This document shows positions 1-7,996 of a stretch of 26,546 nt of DNA, piece by piece (the stretch's first letter is position 1; each line of letters starts with the position of its first letter). A program made the translations under genes and the position numbers. Source of the DNA: Bacteroides sp. (lineage in GTDB: Bacteria > Bacteroidota > Bacteroidia > Bacteroidales > Bacteroidaceae); the NCBI GenBank assembly GCA_030152865.1, contig JASLIW010000085.1, forward strand, positions 1-26,546, read 5' to 3'. The notes under the pieces were generated by a model, which was not told the DNA's origin, ran no database searches, and worked only from the letters and a program-made list of their open reading frames with translations.

Positions 1-744
1 TCTTCTTTAAAGCCAGAAGATGTGGAGTTACTTGAGGATTTACTGTTGGATTATCCCTATGCACAAACTTTGCGTTTACTTTATCTTTATGGGCTAAGTA
101 TTTTCGAGCCCGAAAAGTTCCAGAAAGAGCTACAAAAGGCGGCCTTATATATCGCTGATCGCAAAACTCTTTTTTACTTTTTAGATGTACAAGAGCGCTT
201 AAAAAATCAGGAGTCTGTTTCTAAGCCATCAGCTACAGCCCAAAATGAAAGCTTGAAGCCAGAAGAAAGTCAGCCAGAAGTAGAGGTAGATCAGGATAAG
301 ACTTTGACACTCATAGATTCATTCTTATCTCAAGTTCCTGAAGAGGAAAAACAAGGAGGAGCTATTGAGTTGGCTACAGATTATACGGCATATTTATTAG
401 AAGAAGAGGTTAAAACAGCTAGTCCTATGGAAGGGCAAGATCTTATAGATGACTTCTTAAGCCATCCAGAAGAAAAAAGTTCACTGTTACCTCAGGCAGA
501 TGTAAAGGATCAGGAAAAAGCAGATGAAGATTCCGTAGAGCCCATAAATACAGAACTCCCAGATGGTGAGGATGAAGGCTTCTTTACGGAGACACTAGCC
601 AAAATTTATGTAAGGCAGGGAAGATATGCAAAAGCTCTTGAAATTTTAAAAAAGCTAAGCTTGAAATATCCAAATAAAAATGCTTACTTTGCAGACCAAA
701 TAAGATTCCTAGAGAAACTAATTATTAACGACAAATCGAAATAA
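1..744 (+). CDS. TPR-type hypothetical protein, 5' end outside window
   Basis: The open frame runs from base 1 without an initiation codon that must be used, so the gene starts upstream; 247 residues are visible. A GTG at base 22 is only an internal valine. The visible N-terminal part is helical, with a Leu/Tyr-rich stretch (residues 8-30). The middle (about 70-190) is Glu/Gln/Asp-rich and probably disordered. The last 55 residues contain a helix pair (YVRQGRYAKALEILKKL) that reads as a TPR unit. It lies 9 bp upstream of secG. From memory of Bacteroidales genomes, a TPR protein of this kind sits between lptE and secG, so a cell-envelope or scaffold role is possible, but no function is shown by the sequence. 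Confidence 0.75.
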   Translation, partial: SSLKPEDVELLEDLLLDYPYAQTLRLLYLYGLSIFEPEKFQKELQKAALYIADRKTLFYFLDVQERLKNQESVSKPSATAQNESLKPEESQPEVEVDQDKTLTLIDSFLSQVPEEEKQGGAIELATDYTAYLLEEEVKTASPMEGQDLIDDFLSHPEEKSSLLPQADVKDQEKADEDSVEPINTELPDGEDEGFFTETLAKIYVRQGRYAKALEILKKLSLKYPNKNAYFADQIRFLEKLIINDKSK

Positions 745-753
745 CAAAATAAA

Positions 754-1146
754 ATGTACACATTTCTTTTAATATTAATTATCGTGCTTGCCATAGCACT
801 ATGTCTAGTAGTACTAGTACAAAAATCTAAAGGAGGCGGTTTAGCCTCAGGTTTTGCATCTCCTAACCAAATTATGGGAGTTCCTAAGATGACCGATTTT
901 ATCGAGAAGCTCACTTGGGGATTGGCAGCAGGAATTGTTATTCTAAGTATTGCAACTGTTTATGTATTACCAACTGCTCAAAGAGTAGGAAATGACAGTG
1001 TTTTAATTGAGGAAGCACAGAGACAACAAGCTGAAAATCCTTATGTAATACCTAATCAAGGAGAAGCTACACCAATTAATCCTGTTGAAGCAGCGGGTCA
1101 AACATCGTCTGACACGCCAGTACAATCAGAAGAAGAAGGTAATTAA
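754..1146 (+). CDS. secG: Preprotein translocase subunit SecG
   Basis: 130-residue inner-membrane protein that supports SecYEG-dependent export. It has the SecG layout: a first membrane helix (about 2-22), the cytoplasmic loop with the conserved KSKGGGLAS segment (about 24-33), and a second helix (about 53-72). Beyond this it carries a hydrophilic tail of nearly 60 residues rich in Gln, Glu, Pro and Thr, longer than in E. coli SecG (about 110 residues in total). The ATG at 754 follows the upstream stop codon by 9 bp, so it is probably co-transcribed with the TPR gene. A strong terminator follows at 1191-1220. The family call is firm; the role of the tail is unknown. Confidence 0.95.
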   Translation: MYTFLLILIIVLAIALCLVVLVQKSKGGGLASGFASPNQIMGVPKMTDFIEKLTWGLAAGIVILSIATVYVLPTAQRVGNDSVLIEEAQRQQAENPYVIPNQGEATPINPVEAAGQTSSDTPVQSEEEGN

Positions 1147-1190
1147 ATATAAATGTGTACTTTAATAAAAGTATAATTTAGTATCTTAGT

Positions 1191-1220
1191 AGAGTTGCAA
1201 TAATTGCAACTCTTTTTTTT
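1191..1220 (+). terminator. Rho-independent terminator after secG
   Basis: Perfect 10-bp stem (AGAGTTGCAA pairing with TTGCAACTCT), 3-nt loop TAA, then a run of eight T. It lies 44 nt after the secG stop codon and only 23 nt before the ATG of the MFS gene, so it separates the two transcription units or acts as a leader attenuator if transcription of the MFS gene starts upstream of it. Confidence 0.9.
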
Positions 1221-1242
1221 ACATACAACTAAACTACGTAAT

Positions 1243-2661
1243 ATGAATTCAATTTCTCACACTACGATGAGAGAGTCTGCCTTTTTGAGGTGGTCAGCCC
1301 TTATTCTTGTTGCTACAACCATGTTTTTTGCCTACATGTTTGTAGATGTGTTATCTCCTTTGCAGTCTCTTTTAGAGTCGGAAAAAGGATGGTCTGCTGA
1401 AGCTTATGGCGTATTTGCCAGTTCAGAATATTTCTTGAATGTATTTGTCCTATTCTTGTTCTTTGCAGGTATTATCCTGGACAAGATGGGCATCCGATTT
1501 ACAGGGCTATTATCCTGTGTTATAATGTTGATTGGAGCGAGTATCAAGTGTTATGCGATTAGCCCCTTCTTTGCTGAGGGTGGTGCTGTCTATGAGCTAT
1601 TATCTAGTTTTGCTACAGGTATTCCTGCCACAGCGAAGTTAGCATCTGTAGGTTTTGCTATTTTTGGATGTGGTATTGAGATGGCAGGTATTACTGTTTC
1701 CAAAACTATAGTAAAATGGTTTACAGGTAAGGAAATGGCTTTGGCTATGGGCTTAGAGATGGCAATAGCTCGTTTTGGTGTATTTGCCGTTTTTCGTATC
1801 TCTCCATTTATTGCAAATGAATGGTCGGAAGATCCTATCTTTTACCCCGTAGTATTCTGTCTGTTATTATTATGTATTGGATTCTTGACTTTCCTAGTCT
1901 ATACCTTTATGGATAAGAAGCTAGATAAGCAGGATGAAGCAATAGCTTTAGCTGAAGAAGCAGAGGCTGAAGAACCTTTTCACTTTAGTGATCTAAAGAA
2001 GCTGTTTACCAATAAGGTATATATTATAGTAGCCTTACTTTGTGTACTCTATTATGCTGCAATCTTTCCATTCCAAAAATTTGCAACAAACATGTTAGAG
2101 AGCAATTTGGGAATGCACACTCAAGATGCTGCTGACCTGTTTTCTTGGTTTCCCGTAGGTGCGTTTGTCTTAACACCTCCTTTGGGCTGGGTGCTTGATA
2201 AATATGGTAAAGGTGCCAGTATGCTTATTATAGGTGCAGTACTTGTATTCATCTGTCACATGACTTTTGCCTTTTATCCTTTTGCACCTGAGGATAGCAC
2301 AAGTATATATATAGCCTATGCAGCAATTTTGGTCTTAGGGGTATCTTTCTCACTGGTACCAGCTGCTCTATGGCCCTCTATCCCACACCTTGTCGATGAG
2401 TCCTACTTAGGCTCAGCTTATAGCATCATCTTTTTGATTCAAAACTTTGGCCTTTGGTTATTCCCCATTATTATCGGCTATGTCTTAAATTGGTCTAATC
2501 CAGCTGAGGTCTTGGCAGCCAATGGAGGCGTGTATAACTACCAAAATGCTATGATCGTATTTGCCAGCTGTGGAGTAATTGCTACTTTGCTAGGCTTTTG
2601 GCTCAAGGCTGAGGATAAGAAAAAAGGCTATGGACTTGAAGAGCCCAACATCAAAAAATAA
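1243..2661 (+). CDS. Major facilitator superfamily transporter, substrate unknown
   Basis: 472-residue integral membrane protein with about 12 hydrophobic segments, arranged as two six-helix halves joined by an acidic cytoplasmic loop (about 223-256, with AEEAEAEE). The motif-A-like element LDKMGIRFTG after helix 2 and its counterpart LDKYGKGAS in the second half are typical of MFS proteins. I chose the ATG at 1243. A longer frame starting at a TTG (1204) would begin inside the secG terminator stem, and the added residues resemble no signal. An ATG at 1267 is also possible. The stop overlaps the next start by one base (TAATG), so the PqqD-like protein is probably translationally coupled. The substrate cannot be read from the sequence. 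Confidence 0.88.
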   Translation: MNSISHTTMRESAFLRWSALILVATTMFFAYMFVDVLSPLQSLLESEKGWSAEAYGVFASSEYFLNVFVLFLFFAGIILDKMGIRFTGLLSCVIMLIGASIKCYAISPFFAEGGAVYELLSSFATGIPATAKLASVGFAIFGCGIEMAGITVSKTIVKWFTGKEMALAMGLEMAIARFGVFAVFRISPFIANEWSEDPIFYPVVFCLLLLCIGFLTFLVYTFMDKKLDKQDEAIALAEEAEAEEPFHFSDLKKLFTNKVYIIVALLCVLYYAAIFPFQKFATNMLESNLGMHTQDAADLFSWFPVGAFVLTPPLGWVLDKYGKGASMLIIGAVLVFICHMTFAFYPFAPEDSTSIYIAYAAILVLGVSFSLVPAALWPSIPHLVDESYLGSAYSIIFLIQNFGLWLFPIIIGYVLNWSNPAEVLAANGGVYNYQNAMIVFASCGVIATLLGFWLKAEDKKKGYGLEEPNIKK

Positions 2662-3026
2662 TGAGTAGATCCAAAAAACAGAAAGTAAATATCTTAGATG
2701 TGGTTCCTTGTCCAAGGAGCCACATCTTAACACATCTAACAGAAGAGGGTAAAGTTGTTCTAGGTATTCTTAGGTTTAAATCTAAGTGGGTACGGAAGTA
2801 TTTATTACCTAAGAAAATAGCTCCAGAGATAAAAGTAGCCCTTGATGTACATGGATCAGAAGTATGGAAACTGATCAATGGCAAGAACAATGTGAAAATG
2901 ATAATAGAAGCCTTACAGCCTCATTTTGAAGAGGAGGTAGAGCATTACTCTGAACGAGTCATCACTTATCTTTATCACTTGCACAAAGATAAATTAATCG
3001 AGTTTATGGCTGCTCCAAAGGAGTAG
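2661..3026 (+). CDS. PqqD-like small protein
   Basis: 121 residues, soluble, basic N-terminus. Residues about 60-116 match the helical part of PqqD-type RiPP recognition elements: LDVHGSEVWKLINGKNNV, then a helix ending in HFEEEVEH, then VITYLYHLHKDKLIEF. PqqD domains usually bind precursor peptides or chaperone them to a radical-SAM enzyme, but no radical-SAM enzyme, precursor peptide or protease is encoded nearby. The gene shares one base with the end of the MFS gene, so the two are probably made together. The 3' end, including the stop codon, forms part of a terminator hairpin. Function unknown; the fold assignment is fairly secure, a RiPP role is not. Confidence 0.75.
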   Translation: MSRSKKQKVNILDVVPCPRSHILTHLTEEGKVVLGILRFKSKWVRKYLLPKKIAPEIKVALDVHGSEVWKLINGKNNVKMIIEALQPHFEEEVEHYSERVITYLYHLHKDKLIEFMAAPKE

Positions 3027-3034
3027 CCTTTTTT
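3008..3034 (+). terminator. Terminator overlapping the end of the PqqD-like gene
   Basis: 9-bp stem (GGCTGCTCC with GGAGTAGCC, one G-T pair), loop AAA, followed by six T. The stem begins four codons before the stop and contains the TAG stop (3024-3026). The T run reaches into the last codon of the convergent trkH gene. The reverse strand has no T run after the stem, so it should act on the plus strand only. Confidence 0.8.
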
Positions 3035-4481
3035 ATCCCTTCCAGAATCCAGGAGTGAAAAAGAGTAGAATGGTAAAGAGCTCCAACCGACCTGCTAGCA
3101 TTAAGAATGAAGAAATCCATTTGGCAGCATCGGGTAGAGCACTCCAAGAGAAGCTTGGCCCAAACTGACCAAAGCTTGGCCCCATATTACTTACACTCGA
3201 AATAACCACTCCAAAAGACTCTAAAAAGTCAACATCAAGAGCCATTAATAGCAGAGTAGATACGAGTACTAGAATGATAAAAACAAAGCTGAAAGCAAGA
3301 AGGGTTGTTTTTATAGTACTTGGGATTGTTTGCTTATTAACCTTTACTTGTAAGACTACATTCGGATGTACAATGCGCTTAAACTCATTGCGTGTAATCT
3401 TGCTCAGGAGTACTACACGTATGCACTTAAAGCCTCCCGATGTACTGCCAGCACATGCTCCTACTATCATAGGGATGAAGAGTATACCCCATAAAAAGGG
3501 CTTCCACTGCATGTAATCATCCGTAATAAATCCTGTTGAGGTGTGAATGGACCCGATTTGGAAAATAGCTGTTCGGAAGGCCTTTTCCCAGTCGTAATCT
3601 GCACTGTAGTTTAATCCTACCGTTATAATAAGGGTCAACAGAAAAACAGAACCGATGTAATACTTGAGTTCTGAGTTTTTTAAAACCTTCTTAAACTTTC
3701 CTGTGATAAAAAGGAGTAATACCGTAAAGTTGATTCCCGATAGAATCATAAAAAAGGAGGTTACATATTCAATATAAGGGGAATGATAATAAGCAATACT
3801 AGCTTGTTTGGTTGAAAAGCCTCCAGTACTAGTCGTAGCGAAGGAGTGGCAGATGCTATCAAAGAAGCTCATACCACCCAAGTAGAGCAATAAGGTCTGG
3901 AGTAGAGTCATTCCTGTATAAAGTGCCCATAACCACTTAGCTGTGACTGTAATTCGCGGGTGCACCTTGTCGTGTGTGGGGCCTGTGGCTTCAGCAGCAA
4001 AGAGCTGAATACTACTTACACCCAAAAGAGGAAGCACCGCAATGGTAAAGAAAATAATACCTAAACCTCCTATCCACTGGCTAAGTGAGCGCCAGAATAG
4101 CAGCCCATGGGGAAATGCTTCAATGTTGTCAAGTATAGTACTACCTGTACTACTAAAGCCTGATATTGTTTCAAAAAAAGCATCGGTGAGGCTGGGTATA
4201 TACCCACTATGATAAAAAGGAATCATCCCAAAAAGCGATACAATAAGCCATGAGAGGCATACGACCAAGTAACCGTCTCTTCTGCCTAGCTCCTTTTCAG
4301 CTCCTTTGCTAAAGAGTATCAGAATGAGCCCAGCCACAGTAGTAACAAACGTAGTCAAAAGAAAGCTGGATAAATCATCTCCTCCATAGTAGTAAGATAC
4401 GCCACTTGTGCAGAGTAGCATACTCGATTCAATAAGCAGAAGTACCCCTATGATACGGACAATAAGCTTTGAGTTTATCAT
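3033..4481 (-). CDS. trkH: Trk-type potassium uptake channel subunit TrkH
   Basis: 482-residue membrane protein of the TrkH/KtrB family, the K+-conducting part of the Trk system. Four pore-loop segments are visible in order: GFSSTGS (about 108-114), TSTGGF (217-222), TSTGF (314-318) and SNMGPSF (431-437). Each carries the filter glycine expected of the family. The C-terminus (GRLELFTILLFFTP) is also typical of TrkH. The ATG is 3 bp after the trkA stop, so channel and gating subunit are made from one transcript. Convergent with the PqqD-like gene, with 6 bp between the stop codons. No terminator with a T run was found for the minus strand here. Confidence 0.95.
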   Translation of the reverse strand: MINSKLIVRIIGVLLLIESSMLLCTSGVSYYYGGDDLSSFLLTTFVTTVAGLILILFSKGAEKELGRRDGYLVVCLSWLIVSLFGMIPFYHSGYIPSLTDAFFETISGFSSTGSTILDNIEAFPHGLLFWRSLSQWIGGLGIIFFTIAVLPLLGVSSIQLFAAEATGPTHDKVHPRITVTAKWLWALYTGMTLLQTLLLYLGGMSFFDSICHSFATTSTGGFSTKQASIAYYHSPYIEYVTSFFMILSGINFTVLLLFITGKFKKVLKNSELKYYIGSVFLLTLIITVGLNYSADYDWEKAFRTAIFQIGSIHTSTGFITDDYMQWKPFLWGILFIPMIVGACAGSTSGGFKCIRVVLLSKITRNEFKRIVHPNVVLQVKVNKQTIPSTIKTTLLAFSFVFIILVLVSTLLLMALDVDFLESFGVVISSVSNMGPSFGQFGPSFSWSALPDAAKWISSFLMLAGRLELFTILLFFTPGFWKG

Positions 4482-4484
4482 GGT

Positions 4485-5825
4485 CTAACTAAAAAATTTC
4501 TCTATTTTCTTAATCATAAGGTTGATGCTAAAGACCACCACATGATCTCCCTCCTGAATTTGAGTATCGCCATTTACTAGTACCCCTTCTCCCTCACGGA
4601 TAAGTCCACCAACGGTTGCTCCTTTAGGAAATCCGATGTTCTTAATCGTCTTTTTAGTAATACGTGCTCCAGGTTTAACAATAAACTCAGCTACATCTGC
4701 ATTGGCGAAGGTTAAGCACTTTACGTTGGATACGTCTGCATCAAGCATCATTTGGTAGATGTGACTTGCCGTTATAAACTTCTTATTAATGACAGCGCCA
4801 ATATCTAAGCTATCAGCCATGCCTATATAATCTACATTTTCTACCTCTGCAATAGTCTTAGCTACACCCAAACGCTTGGCGGCAAGGCAAGCCAGTATGT
4901 TGCTTTCTGAGTTGCCTGTTACGGCAACAAATGCCTCGGTATTATGGATACCTTCTTCTGCTAATAGATCCACATCCCTGGCATCTCCATTAAGCACCAT
5001 AATCCGATTGTCAAGGATTTCTGTTAGCTCATTACACCGCTGAAGGTCAGTATCGATAATCTTTAAATTCATGTACTCAGGTGCATACTGAGCAGTCCGA
5101 GCAGCTATCCGACTACCTCCCATGATAATGACATTTCGCACATCTGGGTAGTTTTCTTTGCCTGTAATCTTGCGGATGTATGGAATGTATTTGCGAGTGG
5201 TCGTAAAGTAAACAATATCATTGGCCTGTATGCTATCCTTACCTCGAGGTATAATCGTTTCTTGTTTCCTTTTGATCGCAACAATATGGAAGGGTAGGGT
5301 GTTTGCTCCTAGATCGCTTAGTTGGGTGTTAATCAATTCTGCGTTTTCCCTGATTTTGACTCCAATTAAGAGTAGGGCGCCACCACAAAACTCCCACCAC
5401 TGCCTTACCCAGCTCATTTTGATGGATGAGATGATCTCTTTGGCAGCCAACATCTCTGGATAGATTAGGGAGTCTATTCCGAGTTCTTCAAAAAAAGCCT
5501 TGTTTTTAGGTAGTAAGTATTCGTAGTTGTCGATACGAGCTACAGTTTTCTTTGCACCTAAATTAGATGCTAAGATACAAGCCGTCATATTTCGACTTTC
5601 ATCTGGAGTCACTGCTATGAAAAGGTCTGCTGATTTTACGCCTGCACTTTCCAGATTATTTATTGAAGTAGGTGAGCCTACCACTGTCATCAAATCAAAA
5701 TTTGCATCCAGTGTTTCAAGTCGCTCTTCATCTTCATCAAGCAGAATGATATCTTGCTTTTCGTTGGACAATAACTTGGCAAGATGAGTTCCAACAGCTC
5801 CTGCTCCTGCAATAATAATTTTCAT
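4485..5825 (-). CDS. trkA: Trk system gating subunit TrkA
   Basis: 446-residue cytoplasmic protein with two tandem RCK units, the nucleotide-binding regulator of TrkH. The first RCK_N begins with MKIIIAGAGAVGTHLAKLL (GxGxxG at 7-12) and the acidic residue D30 at the end of the second strand, as expected for NAD(H) binding. RCK_C follows at about 145-220. The second RCK_N (about 229-350) has GGSRIAAR instead of a full GxGxxG, so its nucleotide binding may be altered. The second RCK_C ends the protein. It starts 5 bp after the dxs stop codon and ends 3 bp before trkH, giving a dxs-trkA-trkH operon. Confidence 0.95.
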   Translation of the reverse strand: MKIIIAGAGAVGTHLAKLLSNEKQDIILLDEDEERLETLDANFDLMTVVGSPTSINNLESAGVKSADLFIAVTPDESRNMTACILASNLGAKKTVARIDNYEYLLPKNKAFFEELGIDSLIYPEMLAAKEIISSIKMSWVRQWWEFCGGALLLIGVKIRENAELINTQLSDLGANTLPFHIVAIKRKQETIIPRGKDSIQANDIVYFTTTRKYIPYIRKITGKENYPDVRNVIIMGGSRIAARTAQYAPEYMNLKIIDTDLQRCNELTEILDNRIMVLNGDARDVDLLAEEGIHNTEAFVAVTGNSESNILACLAAKRLGVAKTIAEVENVDYIGMADSLDIGAVINKKFITASHIYQMMLDADVSNVKCLTFANADVAEFIVKPGARITKKTIKNIGFPKGATVGGLIREGEGVLVNGDTQIQEGDHVVVFSINLMIKKIEKFFS

Positions 5826-5830
5826 TGATT

Positions 5831-7753
5831 CTATCTAAACTTCTTGGTTTGTTGAGCCAGTTGCTCTCTTATCGTCTGCTCAATAGATGCTTCATCGTAT
5901 CCACAGATTTCATGGAGCTTCTCAACAGGTCCGTGTTCCACAAATTGATCAGGTACTCCTAGGCGTTTGATAGCTGGGTAATAATTATGGTCCGACATAA
6001 ATTCGAGTATAGCACTACCCATGCCTCCCATAATAACACCATCTTCTATGGTTATAATTTTGTCAAACTTCTTACCTATGTCATGTAGCATCTCTTCATC
6101 CAAGGGTTTGAGAAAACGCAGGTCATAAAGAGCTACACGATGCCCTTCAGCATTGATTCGCTCAATAGCCGCTTTAGCTGTATGTCCTAGGGGGCCTAGT
6201 GTGATAACAGCCAAGTCTTCTCCCGCTATAATTGTTCTTCCCTTGCCTACAGTTATCTCTTCAAACTCACACTTCCAGTCTTTGGTAACTCCTCGTCCAC
6301 GTGGGTAGCGAATCACAAAGGCACCCTTATTGGGCAGTTGTGCTGTGTACATGAGTCTTCTTAGCTCTGGCTCATCCATCGGTGAGCAAATCGTAAGATT
6401 AGGAATAGACCTAAAGTAGGCCAAGTCAAAAACTCCGTGATGCGTAGGGCCATCTTCTCCTACCAAGCCTCCTCGGTCCAGACAAAGCACAACAGGCAAG
6501 TTAAGTATGGCAACATCGTGGATCACATTGTCATAGGCACGCTGCATGAAAGTAGAGTAAATGTTGCAGAAGGGTTGTAGGCCGTCTTTGGCCATGCCTC
6601 CCGAAAAGGTAACTGCATGACCCTCAGCAATACCTACATCAAAAGCACGATTGGGCATCTCCTCCATCATAATATTCATGGAACAGCCTGTAGGCATAGC
6701 TGGGGTAACTCCGATGATCTTTTTATTTTGCTTGGCCAGCTCGAGTAGTGTTTGTCCAAAAACATCTTGATACTTAAGTGGCTGATTCTTGGTGTCAACC
6801 GTGATTCGCTTTCCGGTCTTTGGGTCAAACTTTCCTGGAGCATGCCAGATTGTAGCCTGGCGCTCAGCGGGTTTAAATCCTTTGCCCTTTACCGTGTGGA
6901 GGTGTAGGAGTTTGGGACCTTTCATGTTTTTGATGTCCCGAAGAACCTTTGTAAGGCCTTTGATATCATGCCCATCTACAGGTCCAAAATAGCGAATATT
7001 TAAGCCCTCAAAAATATTGTGTTCTTGTACAGCTACAGATTTTAAGCTATTTCCTAGACGAATTAATGCGTTTTTGCGGTCTTCCGTGAGCAGGTTCATT
7101 TTGCGGAGCACTTTTGCTGCCTGGTACCTGAGTTGATTGTAAGGCTGAGAAGTCGTTAAATTGACTAGATATTGCTTCATACCCCCCACGCTCTTATCGA
7201 TAGACATGTCGTTGTCGTTGAGTATAATCAAGAGGTCATTGGGTATAGATGAAGCATTATTAAGCCCTTCAAAAGCTAAACCGCCACTCATAGAGCCATC
7301 ACCAATAATAGCAACCACCTGTCGATCTGTTTCTCCTTGCATGCGAGAAGCAACCGACATACCTAGTGCTGCCGAGATAGAGTTTGAGGCATGCCCACAC
7401 ACAAAGGTGTCGTACTCACTCTCCTCAGGAGAGGGAAAAGGCTTGATGCCTCCTAGCTTTCGATTGGTACAGAAAATATCTTTTCTTTCGGTGAGTATCT
7501 TATGTGCGTAGGCTTGATGGCCCACATCCCATACTAGCCTATCGTAAGGAGTATTAAATATATAATGAAGTGCTACTGTTAGTTCTACCACCCCTAAACT
7601 AGCTGCAAAATGTCCTGGGTTGCAGGCTAGCTCCTCAATGATATCTTCCCTGAGCTCAGCGCAGAGCTGTTCCAACTGATCTACTTTAAGTTTGCGTAAA
7701 TCATGTGGAGAGGATAGGGTATCTAGTAGCGTAAATTTAGACTTCTTTTCCAT
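5831..7753 (-). CDS. dxs: 1-deoxy-D-xylulose-5-phosphate synthase
   Basis: 640-residue thiamine-diphosphate enzyme that condenses pyruvate and glyceraldehyde 3-phosphate to DXP, the first step of the MEP isoprenoid pathway and a source for thiamine and pyridoxal. Seen in order: H48 in CNPGHFAASLG, WDVGHQAYAHKILTER (about 75-90), the ThDP/Mg motif GDGSMSGGLAFEGLNN (151-166), the catalytic glutamate region GIAEGHAVTF, GEDGPTHHG, and RYPRG. The length is usual for the family. The frame can be extended two codons to a TTG at 7759, but the ATG at 7753 is the more likely start. First gene of the dxs-trkA-trkH operon, divergent from the GSCFA gene. Confidence 0.97.
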   Translation of the reverse strand: MEKKSKFTLLDTLSSPHDLRKLKVDQLEQLCAELREDIIEELACNPGHFAASLGVVELTVALHYIFNTPYDRLVWDVGHQAYAHKILTERKDIFCTNRKLGGIKPFPSPEESEYDTFVCGHASNSISAALGMSVASRMQGETDRQVVAIIGDGSMSGGLAFEGLNNASSIPNDLLIILNDNDMSIDKSVGGMKQYLVNLTTSQPYNQLRYQAAKVLRKMNLLTEDRKNALIRLGNSLKSVAVQEHNIFEGLNIRYFGPVDGHDIKGLTKVLRDIKNMKGPKLLHLHTVKGKGFKPAERQATIWHAPGKFDPKTGKRITVDTKNQPLKYQDVFGQTLLELAKQNKKIIGVTPAMPTGCSMNIMMEEMPNRAFDVGIAEGHAVTFSGGMAKDGLQPFCNIYSTFMQRAYDNVIHDVAILNLPVVLCLDRGGLVGEDGPTHHGVFDLAYFRSIPNLTICSPMDEPELRRLMYTAQLPNKGAFVIRYPRGRGVTKDWKCEFEEITVGKGRTIIAGEDLAVITLGPLGHTAKAAIERINAEGHRVALYDLRFLKPLDEEMLHDIGKKFDKIITIEDGVIMGGMGSAILEFMSDHNYYPAIKRLGVPDQFVEHGPVEKLHEICGYDEASIEQTIREQLAQQTKKFR

Positions 7754-7773
7754 TTTCAAAATGTGTTTAACTA

Positions 7774-7781
7774 CAAATCTA
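7774..7781 (-). promoter_or_regulatory. Probable -7 box for the dxs operon
   Basis: On the minus strand this reads TAGATTTG, matching the Bacteroidetes -7 consensus TAnnTTTG, 20 nt before the dxs ATG. No good TTTG -33 element is seen at the usual distance, so the assignment is tentative. Confidence 0.45.
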
Positions 7782-7896
7782 CAAAGAAAAGTATCAACTC
7801 CTTGTTTAAGATTTGTAAAACTTGCTTGGTCTGAATCAGATCCAGCTCAAAAATAAGTATAAATAATGACTTTATATCGTTCTTTATCAGAATCTG

Positions 7897-7917
7897 TTCC
7901 GTGATAGCATAACGGAA
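7897..7917. other. Small dyad in the dxs/GSCFA divergent region
   Basis: 6-bp inverted repeat TTCCGT/ACGGAA with a 9-nt spacer, about midway between the two divergent genes. It has no T run, so it is not a terminator. It could be an operator or chance. The remainder of 7754-7996 holds no gene that I can support. Confidence 0.3.
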
Positions 7918-7968
7918 GAAAGCGTGAAGTGTTTTCCTTTATTCCTACTTTGTTTTTAAAATACTCCT

Positions 7969-7976
7969 TACTTTTG
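7969..7976 (+). promoter_or_regulatory. Probable -7 box for the GSCFA/murF-alr unit
   Basis: TACTTTTG matches TAnnTTTG and lies 20 nt before the GSCFA ATG. A TTTG at 7949-7952, 16 nt upstream, can serve as the -33 element. Confidence 0.6.
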
Positions 7977-7996
7977 TAAGTATAAATACTCAAATT

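Noticed and set aside
1204..1242. TTG start that would lengthen the MFS protein by 13 residues
   Set aside because: It begins within the secG terminator stem and T run; the ATG at 1243 is a better start.
3151..3183. 21-nt-period direct repeat (AAGCTTGGCCC twice) in trkH
   Set aside because: It encodes the repeated GPSF of the conserved fourth pore loop (GP...GP), so protein constraint explains it.
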